From the NCBI RefSeq assembly GCF_000753795.1, contig NZ_JPEO01000002.1, forward strand, positions 186,001 through 250,000: DNA of 64,000 nucleotides, read 5' to 3'. This DNA is from Shewanella mangrovi (lineage in GTDB: Bacteria > Pseudomonadota > Gammaproteobacteria > Enterobacterales > Shewanellaceae). The notes beneath the pieces are model-generated. The model did not search any database. It had not been told where the DNA came from and saw only the letters and a program-made list of their open reading frames with translations. Positions 39,763-50,431 of the stretch are shown piece by piece. Each line of letters opens with the position of its first letter. The stretch's first letter is position 1. A program made the translations under genes and the position numbers.

Positions 39763-41718
39763 ATGTGCTCACAACCAATGACTTATAAAGTGCCAGAATC
39801 TATTGCTTCCAACGCGCTGATCAACGACGAAAAATATAAGCGCATGTATCAGGAATCGATAGTCAATCCTGATGGATTTTGGCGCGAACATGGCAAACGC
39901 ATCGATTGGATGAAGCCTTATACCAAAATCAAGCAAACCTCTTTCGATGACCAAAACCTCTCGATCCAGTGGTTTTATGATGGCACATTGAACGCTAGCG
40001 TTAACTGTTTAGATCGTCACCTTGCTGAAAATGCCGATACCGTGGCCATTATCTGGGAAGGCGATGATGCCAAAGATCAACGCAAACTGACCTATGGCGA
40101 ACTGCACACCGAAGTATGTAAATTTGCTAACGCACTGCGCAGCCAAGGCGTACGCCGTGGCGATGTCGTCACCATGTATATGCCGATGGTACCAGAAGCT
40201 GCTATTGCCATGCTGGCTTGTGCACGTATTGGGGCAGTTCACTCGGTAGTATTTGGTGGTTTCTCGCCAGACTCAATTGCATCACGTATTAAAGACGGTA
40301 AGTCAAAAGTGGTGCTAACCGCAGACGAAGGCTTACGTGGCGGCCGTCCAATTCCGTTGAAACGTAACATTGACGAAGCCTTGTCAAAGCCCGATGTGAC
40401 GACGGTAGAAAAGGTTATCGTGCTTAAACGCACCGGTAGCGATATCAACTGGGTCGAAGGCCGCGATGTTTGGTGGGATTCGTTAACCGCTACGGCATCC
40501 GAGTTTTGTGAACCAGAAGAGATGAATGCAGAAGATCCTTTGTTCTTGCTGTACACCTCAGGTTCAACCGGTAATCCTAAAGGCGTGTTGCATACTACCG
40601 GCGGTTACATGGTGTATGCCTCAATGACCCATGAATATGTGTTTGACTACCGTCCTGGCGAAATCTATTGGTGTACCGCAGATGTGGGTTGGATTACTGG
40701 CCACAGCTACATGGTCTACGGACCGCTCGCTAATGCGGCAACCATTCTGATCCATGAAGGTGTGCCTAACTACCCTAGCCCAGCACGTCTTGGCGAAATG
40801 ATCGACCGCCATCAAGTCAATATTCTCTATACTGCACCGACGTTGATTCGAGCGCTGATGGCTGAAGGCAAAGAGCAATTTAGTGCATACAACGGCGACT
40901 CATTGCGGGTAATGGGCTCAGTCGGTGAACCGATTAACCCAGAGGCATGGCGCTGGTATCACGAAGTGATTGGCCATGAAAACTGCCCAATTGTCGACAC
41001 TTGGTGGCAAACCGAAACCGGTGGGATTTTGATTACGCCGCTGCCGGGAGCCACAGATACCAAACCCGGCTCAGCAACTCGTCCATTCTTTGGCGTACAA
41101 CCCGCATTAGTGGATAACACAGGTGCAATTTTAGAAGGCGCCACTGAAGGTAACCTAGTGATTCTGGATTCATGGCCAGGCCAAATGCGCACTGTCTATG
41201 GCGACCATGACCGTTTCGTGTTGACCTACTTCAAGACCTTCCGCGGCATGTACTTCACAGGCGATGGTGCTCGCCGTGACGAAGATGGCTATTACTGGAT
41301 TACTGGCCGTGTTGATGACGTGATTAACGTATCTGGCCATCGTCTCGGCACTGCTGAGATTGAAAGTGCACTGGTATCACATGACATGGTGGCAGAAGCT
41401 GCAGTCGTGGGCTATCCGCATGATATCAAGGGACAAGGTATTTATGCCTATGTCACCTTGAACAAGGATACCGAGCCATCTGAAGCATTGCGCCAAGAGT
41501 TACGCCAATGGGTGCGTAAAGAGATTGGTGCCTTGGCCACACCGGATCTTATCCAGTGGGCTAGCGGTTTGCCGAAAACACGTTCAGGTAAGATTATGCG
41601 TCGCTTCTTGCGTAAAATCGCAGCCAACGAAATTACGAATCTGGGTGATTCTTCCACACTGGCAGATCCAGCTGTAATTGATACCTTGATTGAAAGCCGT
41701 CTGAATCGTCCCGACTAG
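39763..41718 (+). CDS. acs: Acetyl-CoA synthetase (AMP-forming)
   Basis: Activates acetate to acetyl-CoA through acetyl-AMP; 651 residues from the ATG at 39763, which has GGGA eight bases before it and matches the usual MxxxxxYKVP start; a frame start at 39691 would add 24 residues. Motifs: [14 protein letters not shown] (P-loop), [10 protein letters not shown], and [11 protein letters not shown] with Lys610, the site acetylated and regulated in this family. Divergent from the CrbS-type sensor that probably controls it. Confidence 0.96.
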   Translation: MCSQPMTYKVPESIASNALINDEKYKRMYQESIVNPDGFWREHGKRIDWMKPYTKIKQTSFDDQNLSIQWFYDGTLNASVNCLDRHLAENADTVAIIWEGDDAKDQRKLTYGELHTEVCKFANALRSQGVRRGDVVTMYMPMVPEAAIAMLACARIGAVHSVVFGGFSPDSIASRIKDGKSKVVLTADEGLRGGRPIPLKRNIDEALSKPDVTTVEKVIVLKRTGSDINWVEGRDVWWDSLTATASEFCEPEEMNAEDPLFLLYTSGSTGNPKGVLHTTGGYMVYASMTHEYVFDYRPGEIYWCTADVGWITGHSYMVYGPLANAATILIHEGVPNYPSPARLGEMIDRHQVNILYTAPTLIRALMAEGKEQFSAYNGDSLRVMGSVGEPINPEAWRWYHEVIGHENCPIVDTWWQTETGGILITPLPGATDTKPGSATRPFFGVQPALVDNTGAILEGATEGNLVILDSWPGQMRTVYGDHDRFVLTYFKTFRGMYFTGDGARRDEDGYYWITGRVDDVINVSGHRLGTAEIESALVSHDMVAEAAVVGYPHDIKGQGIYAYVTLNKDTEPSEALRQELRQWVRKEIGALATPDLIQWASGLPKTRSGKIMRRFLRKIAANEITNLGDSSTLADPAVIDTLIESRLNRPD

Positions 41719-41733
41719 GCAGGCAATATTCAA

Positions 41734-41763
41734 CAAAAAGCCCCTGACATCAGGGGCTTTTTT
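41734..41763. terminator. Bidirectional terminator between acs and the DUF3802 gene
   Basis: AAAAAGCCCCTGA, loop CA, TCAGGGGCTTTTTT; both strands have a T run for the two convergent genes. Confidence 0.9.
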
Positions 41764-41784
41764 ATGCAGCAGTGATCTGCACGT

Positions 41785-42132
41785 TTAGTTCAACATTTCG
41801 CGAACTTCTTGATCGAATAAGTTTTTGATAAGACCAGAAAATTCACTGATAAAATGGATCTGCTCAACCGTCGCAGGTTGTCCTGCCACTTTACCCAGTA
41901 CTTCTTCCAAATCGTAAACTACTGCATCGATTTCCCGAATAATAGTGTTACGTTGAGCAAACGATAACTCAGGATTCTGACCGCAAATCATAATAATCTG
42001 TGCCGACAGCTGTTCTTCGAACAACTCCATAACAGTATTATCACTCGGATCTGTGCCCACATTGGTGAACAGTTCTAAATTCTCACTTAAATACTGAATC
42101 AGATGTGCGTACCCGTCTTTATCTGTAACCAT
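41785..42132 (-). CDS. DUF3802-family protein
   Basis: Acidic, mostly helical 115-residue cytoplasmic protein, recognised from the opening MVTDKDGYAHLIQYLSENL and the EIDAVVYDLEEVL segment, found in Shewanella and Vibrio. No signal peptide, membrane helix or catalytic motif. Single gene. Function unknown. Confidence 0.75.
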   Translation of the reverse strand: MVTDKDGYAHLIQYLSENLELFTNVGTDPSDNTVMELFEEQLSAQIIMICGQNPELSFAQRNTIIREIDAVVYDLEEVLGKVAGQPATVEQIHFISEFSGLIKNLFDQEVREMLN

Positions 42133-42252
42133 CGTTCCTACTCATCGAGAAGCCTGTCTCGGTCGCTTAATGGGATAAGGTTTATTGTAACCAATTCATT
42201 ATTAATTAGGTATGTTCGAACAGACATTGATCCGGCGTAAATTTGTTGTGGT

Positions 42253-42828
42253 TTAGTCATCTTTTCTCAGAACTAGAGTGAAGTTAATCGGCACTAAATT
42301 CGAGATATCATCTAACTGACTGATCTGTGCCAATTTATGTAACCCGCCGACTAAGCCGTAATCACGCGCATTGAGTATCACGGGTTCATCAGCGACCACC
42401 AACAGTGCTTGTTCGCTAATTTTGACGACGTTAAGCTTCAGCGGCACAGTTCTCTTAACCCCGTGTAACGATAACGTCCCATTGATATCCAATGGTGTTA
42501 CCCGTGCTAAGGGCACTCCAGCCAACCAATCATCAGGCAGTGATGCCGATAAACGAAAATCAGGGTATTTGGCGACTTCAAACAACACGCTGCGTAACAG
42601 CTCATCACGTTGCTCAACACCTGACTCGACCGACGCCAATTCAACCTTCAAGGAGAATAACTGGTCATTTTTAAGGCTGGCACTGGCAATTGTAAAGCGA
42701 TGAACTTCAGCAATTTCTGCTGCTTTAATGGAAATGGCGTAAAGATGAGATTGCGATTTATCCAACTGCCAGTCTGCTGCATGTGCAAACGGTATTAGCA
42801 GTAACAGCGTTGTCAGCCATTTGAGCAT
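42253..42828 (-). CDS. YceI-family periplasmic lipid-binding-like protein
   Basis: 191 residues with a signal peptide (about 1-17, LLLIPFAHAA). YceI fold: WQLDKSQSHLYAIS at the start, EVAKYPDFRLSAS in the middle and GTLSLHGVKRTVPLKL. Relatives bind polyisoprenoids in a lipocalin-like barrel; the biological role is unclear. It lies after pdxH with a 102-base gap containing a palindrome, so it likely has its own promoter. Confidence 0.85.
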   Translation of the reverse strand: MLKWLTTLLLLIPFAHAADWQLDKSQSHLYAISIKAAEIAEVHRFTIASASLKNDQLFSLKVELASVESGVEQRDELLRSVLFEVAKYPDFRLSASLPDDWLAGVPLARVTPLDINGTLSLHGVKRTVPLKLNVVKISEQALLVVADEPVILNARDYGLVGGLHKLAQISQLDDISNLVPINFTLVLRKDD

Positions 42829-42881
42829 TGCCGCCCCCTGTGTTAATTCACGCTTAACGTCAATTAAACCCTTGAACGAGT

Positions 42882-42894
42882 TAACTTAAAGTTA
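42882..42894. promoter_or_regulatory. Palindrome upstream of the YceI-family gene
   Basis: TAACTT-A-AAGTTA, perfect 6-1-6 repeat, 54-66 bases before the gene start; possible operator. Confidence 0.3.
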
Positions 42895-42930
42895 GTTCAC
42901 GCAACAGGCGGATGCAACTTGGTCGTAGGA

Positions 42931-43572
42931 TTAAGGAGCGAGTCGATCGATCGTCCAATTGTTATCACTTTCACGACTATATAAAAAGCGATCATGCAGA
43001 CGTTTTTCACCGCCCTGCCAAAATTCAATAGATTCAGGTTCCACGCGATAACCGCCCCAGAATTTTGGCAACGGCACCTCACCACTTGAGAACTTGTTTT
43101 TCATCTCTAAAAATTTTGACTCTAACACCTGTCTAGCGGAAATCTTCGCCGACTGATTCGACACCCAGGCCGCTATTTGGCTGTCTTTCGGCCGAGATAA
43201 GAAATATTTGAGCACTTCGCTGGCAGACAACTTAGTGGCGTTGCCATTAATCGCTACCTGTCGCTCCAACGGATGCCACGGGAACAGAATGTTTACCGCG
43301 CTATTATGCGCAATATGTTGTGCTTTACGGCTTTCCAGATTGGTGAAAAACACAAAGCCTTTTTCGTCAAACCGTTTGAGTAACACAATCCGCTGAAATG
43401 GACGATGCTGCTCATCCACGGTTGCCACCACCATCGCTGTGGGGTCAGTTAGTTGCGCGGCTACCGCCTGCTGCATCCAGGTTTCAAATAGCGTAAATGG
43501 GCTTGCTGGCAGATCGGCTCGCCGTAATCCACCTTTAGTGTATTCGCGCCGAATATCACTCAAATCTGACAT
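42931..43572 (-). CDS. pdxH: Pyridoxine/pyridoxamine 5'-phosphate oxidase
   Basis: FMN enzyme that makes pyridoxal 5'-phosphate in the last step of vitamin B6 synthesis; 213 residues. Recognised by [22 protein letters not shown]-binding [16 protein letters not shown] and the C-terminal [18 protein letters not shown] and RLHDRFLY. It lies 27 bases after speD on the same strand, so it is probably cotranscribed with the polyamine genes; arginine decarboxylase SpeA needs its product. Confidence 0.95.
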   Translation of the reverse strand: MSDLSDIRREYTKGGLRRADLPASPFTLFETWMQQAVAAQLTDPTAMVVATVDEQHRPFQRIVLLKRFDEKGFVFFTNLESRKAQHIAHNSAVNILFPWHPLERQVAINGNATKLSASEVLKYFLSRPKDSQIAAWVSNQSAKISARQVLESKFLEMKNKFSSGEVPLPKFWGGYRVEPESIEFWQGGEKRLHDRFLYSRESDNNWTIDRLAP

Positions 43573-43599
43573 GCTGTTCCCTCATCAATAACGTGCAGC

Positions 43600-44529
43600 T
43601 TACAGCTCTGTTGGCTGTAAATGTTGGTGTTCACAACGCTGGTAGTGACTAAAGTGTAAATCATAGCCCTGCTCCATCCACATTTGGCAGTTGCCTAAAC
43701 GCACATGTGACGGAAAATCCTGAGCATTGGGTGTAGTGTTAAAACCGATAATATCCCAGCATCCCGGCGCTAAGGCTTGCAACAAGGTGGCAAACACATC
43801 TTCACCATGCTGGGTTAAATCAAGGTTGGTTTCAAAACTGACGTACGACGTATCTTCCTGCGGCGTTACATGGATAGTGAAGTATTCCTTACCGCGAATA
43901 CCATTAACCGAATAGCCAAAAGGTTCAAACAGAAAGTCATCGATAGCAAAGTCACCCAGTATTTGTGACAGACACAAGCGCTTACGCACTTCTTCAATTG
44001 TTTGGCCAGAGGAAGCAAGATATTGCGCTGCTTCACCACTGATGTGATACATCAATAACTCATTGGTGATGTCAGTCGCTTCCGCCTGATATGGCTTGTC
44101 GGTATAGAAGATATAGTGATGATGCGAGTCTAAATGCCCGATACGGTAGGCTTTCCCCGAGATCTTTTTCCGTAGCAGTTGCAGATCATCGGCAAACGAC
44201 GACGCCTGCAGATGCGCCAGATATTCGTTTTTACGCTGATAACTGGCAAAGGCGATCGCTTCAACGCCGACCGTGTCGATAAAATGTGTTGCAGCATGGA
44301 CTAAGGTGGTGGTGCCACAGGTTAGCATGAGAAAGTGATCATCCCAGACAAACAGGCTGGACTCGCTCAGCAAGTAAGCGTCACAAAAATCGTTGCTGAC
44401 AGAAGACAGGATCTCGGCATTCGCCTTACTAACCATAGACTCCCAAAATGGGCGGCCAAGCAAACGCAGTGAAGGCGCTTCTGGTGTCACTATGATTTCT
44501 ATTTTTTTTTCTGAACCTTCAAAAAACAT
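43600..44529 (-). CDS. speD: S-adenosylmethionine decarboxylase, eukaryotic-type proenzyme
   Basis: Supplies decarboxylated AdoMet for spermidine synthesis; pyruvoyl enzyme made by self-cleavage. 309 residues from the ATG at 44529; the TTG at 44568 lies within a hairpin and is unlikely. The sequence is of the eukaryotic class, not the short bacterial SpeD: FFEGSEKKIE, cleavage site LSESSLFV (Glu56/Ser57), LTCGTTTL with the catalytic Cys, and FTIHVTPQEDTSYVSFETN holding the processing Ser and His. Third gene of the speE-speA-speD cluster. Confidence 0.92.
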   Translation of the reverse strand: MFFEGSEKKIEIIVTPEAPSLRLLGRPFWESMVSKANAEILSSVSNDFCDAYLLSESSLFVWDDHFLMLTCGTTTLVHAATHFIDTVGVEAIAFASYQRKNEYLAHLQASSFADDLQLLRKKISGKAYRIGHLDSHHHYIFYTDKPYQAEATDITNELLMYHISGEAAQYLASSGQTIEEVRKRLCLSQILGDFAIDDFLFEPFGYSVNGIRGKEYFTIHVTPQEDTSYVSFETNLDLTQHGEDVFATLLQALAPGCWDIIGFNTTPNAQDFPSHVRLGNCQMWMEQGYDLHFSHYQRCEHQHLQPTEL

Positions 44530-44545
44530 GTTCTGTACCTGATAT

Positions 44546-44565
44546 GAGCCGCAAAAATGCGGCTC
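44546..44565 (-). repeat. Hairpin between speA and speD
   Basis: GAGCCGCA, loop of four, TGCGGCTC, a perfect 8-base stem between the speA stop and speD start, with no T run. It may tune speD translation or protect the upstream mRNA. Confidence 0.5.
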
Positions 44566-44583
44566 CAAACTAAACTCACACTA

Positions 44584-46497
44584 TCAAGCAAAGTCTTCTA
44601 AGTAAGTGTAACCTTTGATGCCTAAATGCAGCTCTTCGAGGATGGATGCACGTTCATCTTCTTCAATGTGCGTGTTTACCAGCTCTTCATAGGTACGCAT
44701 AAATGACACTGCATCCAAGTTCACGTAACGCAATACGTCCGCCACTGTGTCACCGGCATATACCGTTTCAATATTTGGTAAACCGTGTTCATCAACGCGT
44801 ACTACGGCTGAATTGGTATCGCCAAACAAGTTATGCAGGTCACCGAGGATCTCTTGATAAGCACCAACGAGGAAAAAGCCCAACAGATAAGGACTTTCCG
44901 CACTCCACGCTGGCACTGGCAGCGTGGTTTCGATGCCTTGACCGTCCACGTATTGGTCGATAGTACCATCAGAGTCACAGGTGATATCCAGCATCACTGC
45001 ACGACGTTCAGGCGCTTTATCCAAACCACTGAGCGGTAGCACAGGGAATACCTGATCAATACCCCATGCATCCGGTAGCGACTGGAACAGCGAGAAGTTA
45101 ACAAAGAACTTGTCTGCCAGTTTCTCATTCAGTTCATCAATGATTGGACGATGGTAGCGGTTTTTGGCACTCATCATCCCTTGCAACTCATAACAAACGC
45201 GCAGGTTAGTCTGCTCTGCCCAAGCGCGTTGCTCAAGCGTTAGTTGCCCCAAAGCAAACAGTGAGTGAGCTTCGGCCAAATCTGACTGAGAGTCGTGGAA
45301 GATTTCAATCAGTGCCCGGGTATCGCCCCGTTCGCTGATATCGGTCCACGATTGCCACATATTGTGCAGTAACTGCGGCGCTTCGTCTTCAGGCGCTTGA
45401 ATAACTTCCGGCGCGTAGGCTTCGGTACCGATCACATCCGCAATCAATACCGCATGGTGCGCAGTCAGATAACGACCTGACTCGGAAATCAGGCGCGGAA
45501 CGGGCTGCTCATATTCCGCACATACATCAGCAAGTGTGCTAACAATGTTGTTGGCGTATTCAGTCAGGCCATAGTTCATCGAGTTATTACTTTGGCTACG
45601 GGTACCATCGTAATCCACCGCTAAACCGCCACCGACGTCAAAACAGTTAATCTTGGCGCCAAGTTTACGCAGCTCGCAATAGAAACGTGCCGCTTCACCT
45701 ACGCCATGGCGAATGTCGCGAATGTTGGCAATTTGCGAGCCCAGATGGAAATGCAGCAGTTGCAGCGATTCGAGCATGTCGTTTTCTTTTAGCTCGTCAA
45801 TCACTTTCAGTACTTGTGCCGCTGACAGACCAAATTTGGACTTTTCACCACCACTCGCCTGCCATTTACCTTTACCTTGGAATGCTAAACGGGCACGTAA
45901 GCCAAGACGCGGTGTAACCCCAAGCTCTTTGGCTTCACGCAAAACGATTTTGAGCTCAGACATTTTCTCTAAAACGATATAGACCTTGTGTCCGAGTTTC
46001 TCACCGATCAACGCGAGGCGAATGTATTCTTTGTCTTTGTAACCATTACAGACAATCACTGAGCTGGCTTTTTGTGCCATCGCAAGCACCGCCATCAGCT
46101 CAGGCTTACTGCCGGCTTCAAGTCCGAGTTGCGATACCACTTTGCTTTTTTGGCTGGCGAGGATCTCCTCCACCACTGCTTGTTGTTGGTTGACTTTGAT
46201 CGGGTAAACCAACAGATAATCTGAACCATAGTCATAACGTTCAATCGCTTGGTTAAACGCCTGACACAGGTTATCCACGCGCTGAAACAGGATCTGCGGG
46301 AAACGCACTAATACCGGCATACTTACGCCAGCTTTCACCATGTCTTTGGCCAGCTCGTTCAAACTGATCCGGCTGTTGGGGTTTGATGGATCTGGTGAAA
46401 CGGTTACCTCACCTTCGTCGTTAACCCCATAATATCCCTGACTCCAGTACGCTACATTGTATCCGGTACGGGCATCATCAATTGACCAATCACTCAT
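44584..46497 (-). CDS. speA: Biosynthetic arginine decarboxylase
   Basis: PLP enzyme converting arginine to agmatine, the first step of putrescine synthesis by the agmatine route; 637 residues, family-typical. PLP Lys101 in VYPIKVNQQ, the phosphate loop [14 protein letters not shown], the substrate segment [14 protein letters not shown] and DITCDSDG near the C-terminus. It lies 22 bases after speE. No agmatinase or agmatine deiminase gene is in the window. Confidence 0.95.
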   Translation of the reverse strand: MSDWSIDDARTGYNVAYWSQGYYGVNDEGEVTVSPDPSNPNSRISLNELAKDMVKAGVSMPVLVRFPQILFQRVDNLCQAFNQAIERYDYGSDYLLVYPIKVNQQQAVVEEILASQKSKVVSQLGLEAGSKPELMAVLAMAQKASSVIVCNGYKDKEYIRLALIGEKLGHKVYIVLEKMSELKIVLREAKELGVTPRLGLRARLAFQGKGKWQASGGEKSKFGLSAAQVLKVIDELKENDMLESLQLLHFHLGSQIANIRDIRHGVGEAARFYCELRKLGAKINCFDVGGGLAVDYDGTRSQSNNSMNYGLTEYANNIVSTLADVCAEYEQPVPRLISESGRYLTAHHAVLIADVIGTEAYAPEVIQAPEDEAPQLLHNMWQSWTDISERGDTRALIEIFHDSQSDLAEAHSLFALGQLTLEQRAWAEQTNLRVCYELQGMMSAKNRYHRPIIDELNEKLADKFFVNFSLFQSLPDAWGIDQVFPVLPLSGLDKAPERRAVMLDITCDSDGTIDQYVDGQGIETTLPVPAWSAESPYLLGFFLVGAYQEILGDLHNLFGDTNSAVVRVDEHGLPNIETVYAGDTVADVLRYVNLDAVSFMRTYEELVNTHIEEDERASILEELHLGIKGYTYLEDFA

Positions 46498-46519
46498 TAT
46501 ATTCAGCCTGTGATAGTGG

Positions 46520-47395
46520 TTATTCGGTAATCGTCAGCGCAGACGCTACCGCTCGTTGAACGTAAGCAGGCAGCGCAAAACTTGCCTGATGTAAAGCTGG
46601 CGTATAATAACGGGTCGCCAGCCCTGCCCGTGTGAATCTTGCTTCGAGTTCTGCGACTGACAGCTGCTTGGCCGCGATGTCGTCCGTGGCCCACACAAAG
46701 GTCATGATGCCACCGACGTAGGTCGGCACTGCTGCCTGGTAAAACGTACAATCTTTCACATAAGAATGCATACGGCGTACAGTATTACTGACTTCATCTT
46801 CTTGCAAAAACGGCACACCGTTTTGCGCCACAAAAATCCCGTTGTCGTTCAGCAGACGCTTACAATGTTGATAGAACTCTGAACTAAACAACACTTCGCC
46901 TGGCCCGACGGGATCGGTGCAGTCGGAAATAACCACATCAAACTTATCTGCCGCAGAGCGAACATAGTCCAAGCCATCCTGGATCACCAGTGCTAACCGA
47001 GGATCATCATAGGCACCGTCCGAATGCTTTGGAAAATAGCTTTTACACATATCGACCACAGCGGCGTCAATTTCCACCATGGTAATCGCTTCTACGTCGC
47101 GGTGTTTCACCACTTCACGCAAAATGCCACCGTCGCCACCGCCAATAATCAACACCCGTTTGGCGTGACCATGAGCCAGTAACGGCACGTGGGTCAACAT
47201 TTCGTGATAGATAAACTCATCCCGTTCGGTAGTTTGAATAGCACCATTAAGCGCCATCACTCGCCCCAGCGCATTGGTTTCAAAAATACTCAAATGCCAC
47301 TGTTCTGTGTGCTGTTCAAACAGCATCTTTTTAACTTCAAAATACTGGCCATAGCCTTGGTGCAGTGTTTCGTAATAAAGCTCTTTGTTCTGCAT
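46520..47395 (-). CDS. speE: Spermidine synthase
   Basis: Aminopropyl transferase joining decarboxylated AdoMet to putrescine; 291 residues from the ATG at 47395, chosen because [16 protein letters not shown] is the family start and CGGAACC precedes it; a longer frame from 47491 runs through a hairpin region. Motifs: [41 protein letters not shown]. First gene of the polyamine cluster. Confidence 0.94.
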   Translation of the reverse strand: MQNKELYYETLHQGYGQYFEVKKMLFEQHTEQWHLSIFETNALGRVMALNGAIQTTERDEFIYHEMLTHVPLLAHGHAKRVLIIGGGDGGILREVVKHRDVEAITMVEIDAAVVDMCKSYFPKHSDGAYDDPRLALVIQDGLDYVRSAADKFDVVISDCTDPVGPGEVLFSSEFYQHCKRLLNDNGIFVAQNGVPFLQEDEVSNTVRRMHSYVKDCTFYQAAVPTYVGGIMTFVWATDDIAAKQLSVAELEARFTRAGLATRYYTPALHQASFALPAYVQRAVASALTITE

Positions 47396-48044
47396 TAGCG
47401 GTTCCGACAACGGGACAAAAAAGAAAACGCTTAACACCCGGTGACTTTCATCGTGAAAGACCGGGAACGACTGTCGCAATGGCGACAACAATCAGTGGGT
47501 ATTATTGGCCTCTTCGCGGCCAGAATTGATGCGGATAAGGGTAAGGTGCTTCAAGCTAATATCATCGTAATGACAGCCGACAGCTACCAGGTCTTCTGGC
47601 ACTTTTCGGTAAAGTGCAACAAATAAATGGTTGTGCATTAGCTAAAAACCCTCTTAACCCCGCATTGATATGTCTGCTCAAATACGGTTAATGACTCATA
47701 AACCATAAAACCCAATAACTCGAAAGTGCTAATCAGGCGTCAGCACGTCCATAAAACGGCGCAATTAAACCCTGCTACCGTAAAGATTGCAAGCAAGAAT
47801 CGCTACGATTCGATAGCTTTTACTGCACTGCGCCGAAAGCGCGAAAATCTCTGGCAACAATCCGCTAGGAATAGTACTTAAATTCATCGCGTTAATCAAA
47901 AAAAGCTGAACTAATGGGCGGCCCTTTTTGTTTTTCATTCTTGAGGCTTTTAAGCGCATAAAAACTGGCCAATTTCACTTCTGCCCTTGGCCAAGCATTA
48001 CTGTATAATCATGGACATCTTTAGCGTCACTATTTGAGATCATC
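47396..48044. other. Long region without a confident gene (speE / S1-protein divergent region)
   Basis: About 650 bases. It contains the speE leader hairpin (47437-47465), a TGTCGC-AATG-GCGACA repeat (47472-47487), a GAATCG-CTA-CGATTC repeat (47797-47811) and a TATAAT at 48004 facing the S1-protein gene. Two short frames, 47441-47626 on plus (61 codons, start GTG) and 47765-47959 on minus (64 codons), lack convincing ribosome sites or recognisable sequence. I call no gene. Confidence 0.5.
47437..47465 (-). promoter_or_regulatory. Leader hairpin upstream of speE
   Basis: On the minus strand CCCGGT-CTTTCA pairs with TGAAAG-ACCGGG-type arms (6+6 base pairs, two-base bulge, three-base loop). A six-codon frame (MKVTGC) starts inside the loop and ends before a T-rich stretch about 10 bases on, 42 bases ahead of speE. 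Attenuation is possible but unproven. Confidence 0.35.
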
Positions 48045-48878
48045 ATGGTCGAGTTGGGAAAAACCTGCCGTTTAGCGGTGGTAAAACAAGTTGAATTCGG
48101 TGTGTACCTGAATGGCGGAGCCTTTGGACAAGTGCTGTTACCGCGTAAATATGTGCCGGAGCAATGCGCAATTGGCGACGAAATCGAAGTCTTTCTCTAT
48201 CTCGATTCAGAAGACACGCCAATCGCCACGACACGGAAGCCGTTGGCGCAAGTCGGCGAATTTGCCTATCTCAAAACCGTCGCTACGGGGAGCTATGGCG
48301 CTTTCCTCGATTGGGGATTAGATAAAGATTTGCTGTTGCCGTTTGCTGAACAACGGCAACAGGCCGAAGAAGGCCGCAGCTATCTGGTCTATGTACACGT
48401 TAACCGCGCCGATGATCGTATTGTGGCATCCGCCAAAATAGACAAGTTCATCGATAAAACGCCAGCGAATTACCGTAATGGTGAACAAGTTAGCGTCATT
48501 GTTGCGGGTAAATCGGATTTAGGTCAGAAGGTTATCGTCAACCAGCGTCACTGGGGGGTGATTCACCAAAGCGATATCTTCCGTAACTTGCGCTATGGTC
48601 AGCAGCTAACCGCCTATATCAAGCAAGTGAGAAACGATGGCAAGCTCGACATAGTGCTACAGAAAAATGATCGACAAGCGTTAGACGTGCAATCGCAGCA
48701 GATCCTTAAACGCTTATCCCAAGCCAATGGCTTTTTGCCCTTTGGTGACAAAACCTCGCCCGAGGTCATTTACGCCGAGTTAGGCATGAGCAAAAAAGCC
48801 TTTAAAAAAGCCATCGGTGGCTTATATAAAGCGGGCAAGATTGAAATAGCGGAAGACGGCATTCACGCCGCCGATTGA
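48045..48878 (+). CDS. S1-domain RNA-binding protein, CvfB/YitL family
   Basis: 277 residues, cytoplasmic. Three S1-like OB folds are visible: GVYLNGGAFGQVLLPRKYV (about 18-36), GSYGAFLDWGLDKDLLLPF (about 82-100) and QRHWGVIHQSDIF (about 166-178), followed by a winged helix of the family type (MSKKAFKKAIGGLYKAGKI). Relatives are CvfB of Gram-positive bacteria, an RNA-binding virulence regulator; the role here is unknown. Such proteins are often misnamed GntR regulators because of the C-terminal winged helix. 62 bases before yceH. Confidence 0.88.
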   Translation: MVELGKTCRLAVVKQVEFGVYLNGGAFGQVLLPRKYVPEQCAIGDEIEVFLYLDSEDTPIATTRKPLAQVGEFAYLKTVATGSYGAFLDWGLDKDLLLPFAEQRQQAEEGRSYLVYVHVNRADDRIVASAKIDKFIDKTPANYRNGEQVSVIVAGKSDLGQKVIVNQRHWGVIHQSDIFRNLRYGQQLTAYIKQVRNDGKLDIVLQKNDRQALDVQSQQILKRLSQANGFLPFGDKTSPEVIYAELGMSKKAFKKAIGGLYKAGKIEIAEDGIHAAD

Positions 48879-48940
48879 GTGAATGTGGCACAGGTCCTCT
48901 CACTGCTAGACGCAACGCGAATAACGGAGAATTATAACGG

Positions 48941-49573
48941 ATGAAATTAGATGCATTGGAAGCGCGAGTCATTGGCTGCTTGCTTGAAAAAGAAACCACC
49001 ACACCGGATCAATACCCACTGTCGCTGAACGCGCTGACACTCGCCTGCAATCAGAAGACCAGTCGCGACCCAGTGCTGGAGTTAAGCGAATCAGAGGTGT
49101 TAGATACCCTCAGTCGCTTACAACAACAGCGACTAGTTACCGAGGCCAACGGTTTTGGCAGTCGCGTTAGTAAATATCAGCACCGTTTTTGCAACACTGA
49201 ATTTTCTGATTTGCAGTTTTCCGACGCTGAACGCGCTGTCGTCTGCGTCATGCTACTACGCGGCCCGCAAACGGCCGGCGAACTGCGCACCCGCTGCCAA
49301 CGTCTGTATGAATTTTCTGATCTGCAACAGGTAGAAAACACCATTGCCCAAATGCAGCAAAAATCTTGGCTCGTGCAATTAGCCAAGGAAGCGGGTAAAC
49401 GTGAAGTCCGTTATGCGCAAACCTTTACTGATATCGAAGATTTCGCAATATCGACGACGGCCGAGCCCACGGTATCAAGTCACCAACGCAGCAGTTTAGA
49501 GCAGCGCGTCAACGAATTAGAACACCAAGTTGCGGCGTTACAACAGCAATTAGCCGAGCTACTCGAACGATAG
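48941..49573 (+). CDS. yceH: YceH (UPF0502/DUF480) protein
   Basis: 210 residues forming tandem winged helices: [16 protein letters not shown] at the start, [19 protein letters not shown] and the middle [16 protein letters not shown]. The C-terminal ~30 residues form a coiled coil ([20 protein letters not shown]). ACGGAG before the ATG. It lies 18 bases before an ABC permease gene and is probably cotranscribed. Function unknown, possibly DNA-binding. Confidence 0.9.
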   Translation: MKLDALEARVIGCLLEKETTTPDQYPLSLNALTLACNQKTSRDPVLELSESEVLDTLSRLQQQRLVTEANGFGSRVSKYQHRFCNTEFSDLQFSDAERAVVCVMLLRGPQTAGELRTRCQRLYEFSDLQQVENTIAQMQQKSWLVQLAKEAGKREVRYAQTFTDIEDFAISTTAEPTVSSHQRSSLEQRVNELEHQVAALQQQLAELLER

Positions 49574-49591
49574 CCCCAGCAAAGGATAAAC

Positions 49592-50431
49592 ATGAACCCT
49601 GCTACGGAATTACACAGTTCAACGCTCAGGCAAATAGGCCTCATCGCGTGGGTCGAAATACGCCGTTTACTTAGTCAAACCAAAGGGCTAATGACATTAG
49701 CCGCTTACGTTTTACTCTGGTTGTTGCTACTGCTCTTTGTCGTGCGCGATGCCGTCAATGTCATGCAACAACCACAGACGCGTGACATGGTGCTGGAATT
49801 ATTCGGCGAAGGCACGGTCAGCAGCCTCTTCAACTGGCCGGTTGCTGAATATGCCCTTTATTGGGTGTTCGCCATTATGCTACAACCCTTGTTTGCCATC
49901 CTATTGGCCGCTGGCCAGTTCGCCGATGATATCCACCGTGGCACCTTTCGCTATTTGAGTTTGCACTGCAGCCGCACCGCGTTATTTTTCGGCCGGTTCT
50001 GTGGTGCCTTTGCGGTGATGGCATTACTGAGTGGCGCTACGGTGATTGTCACTATGCTGATGGCGATTGCGCGTGATGCGCACCTCGTTGGAAACGCCAT
50101 TATCAGTGGTACAGCCATGTGGATTGTGTTGCTGGCGGTGTTATTACCATACATAGCCTTGATGTCTCTGTTGTCAGTGATCGCATCAAGCAGCAAACAA
50201 GCCATTGTCTACGCCACCTTGTATTTCACGTTGTTGTCTATTGTCGTTTGGTCGGCCGATTTTCTGTTCGCGCCGCTGCGCTATCTGGACTACATTCTGC
50301 CCGGCGCCTTCTCCAGCGTGCTCTACAGCAGTACACCGCTGCAAGCAATTGGCCACTTGGGCTTGCCACTGGCACAGTGCTTAGTGTTTCTGGCGCTGGG
50401 GTTTTATGCGTTTAAAAGGAGCGATGTATGA
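49592..50431 (+). CDS. ABC transporter permease (ABC-2 type)
   Basis: Inner-membrane permease, 279 residues with about six hydrophobic helices (around 30-50, 85-110, 128-150, 168-195, 205-225, 255-272). AAAGGA five bases before the ATG. Overlaps the ATPase gene by 4 bases, so the two form one exporter. The transported substrate is not predictable; the family includes exporters and Gld/NatB-like systems. Confidence 0.85.
   Translation: MNPATELHSSTLRQIGLIAWVEIRRLLSQTKGLMTLAAYVLLWLLLLLFVVRDAVNVMQQPQTRDMVLELFGEGTVSSLFNWPVAEYALYWVFAIMLQPLFAILLAAGQFADDIHRGTFRYLSLHCSRTALFFGRFCGAFAVMALLSGATVIVTMLMAIARDAHLVGNAIISGTAMWIVLLAVLLPYIALMSLLSVIASSSKQAIVYATLYFTLLSIVVWSADFLFAPLRYLDYILPGAFSSVLYSSTPLQAIGHLGLPLAQCLVFLALGFYAFKRSDV

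Noticed and set aside
42882..42894. MerR-type operator for the YceI gene
   Set aside because: A palindrome is present but its spacing to a promoter could not be established; kept only as an unnamed repeat.
47441..47626. Plus-strand frame of 61 codons (GTG start) as a gene
   Set aside because: It overlaps the speE leader hairpin, has no ribosome site and I do not recognise the product; it could be a remnant.
47765..47959. Minus-strand frame of 64 codons as a gene
   Set aside because: No convincing ribosome site, no recognisable sequence and it overlaps a hairpin-rich region.
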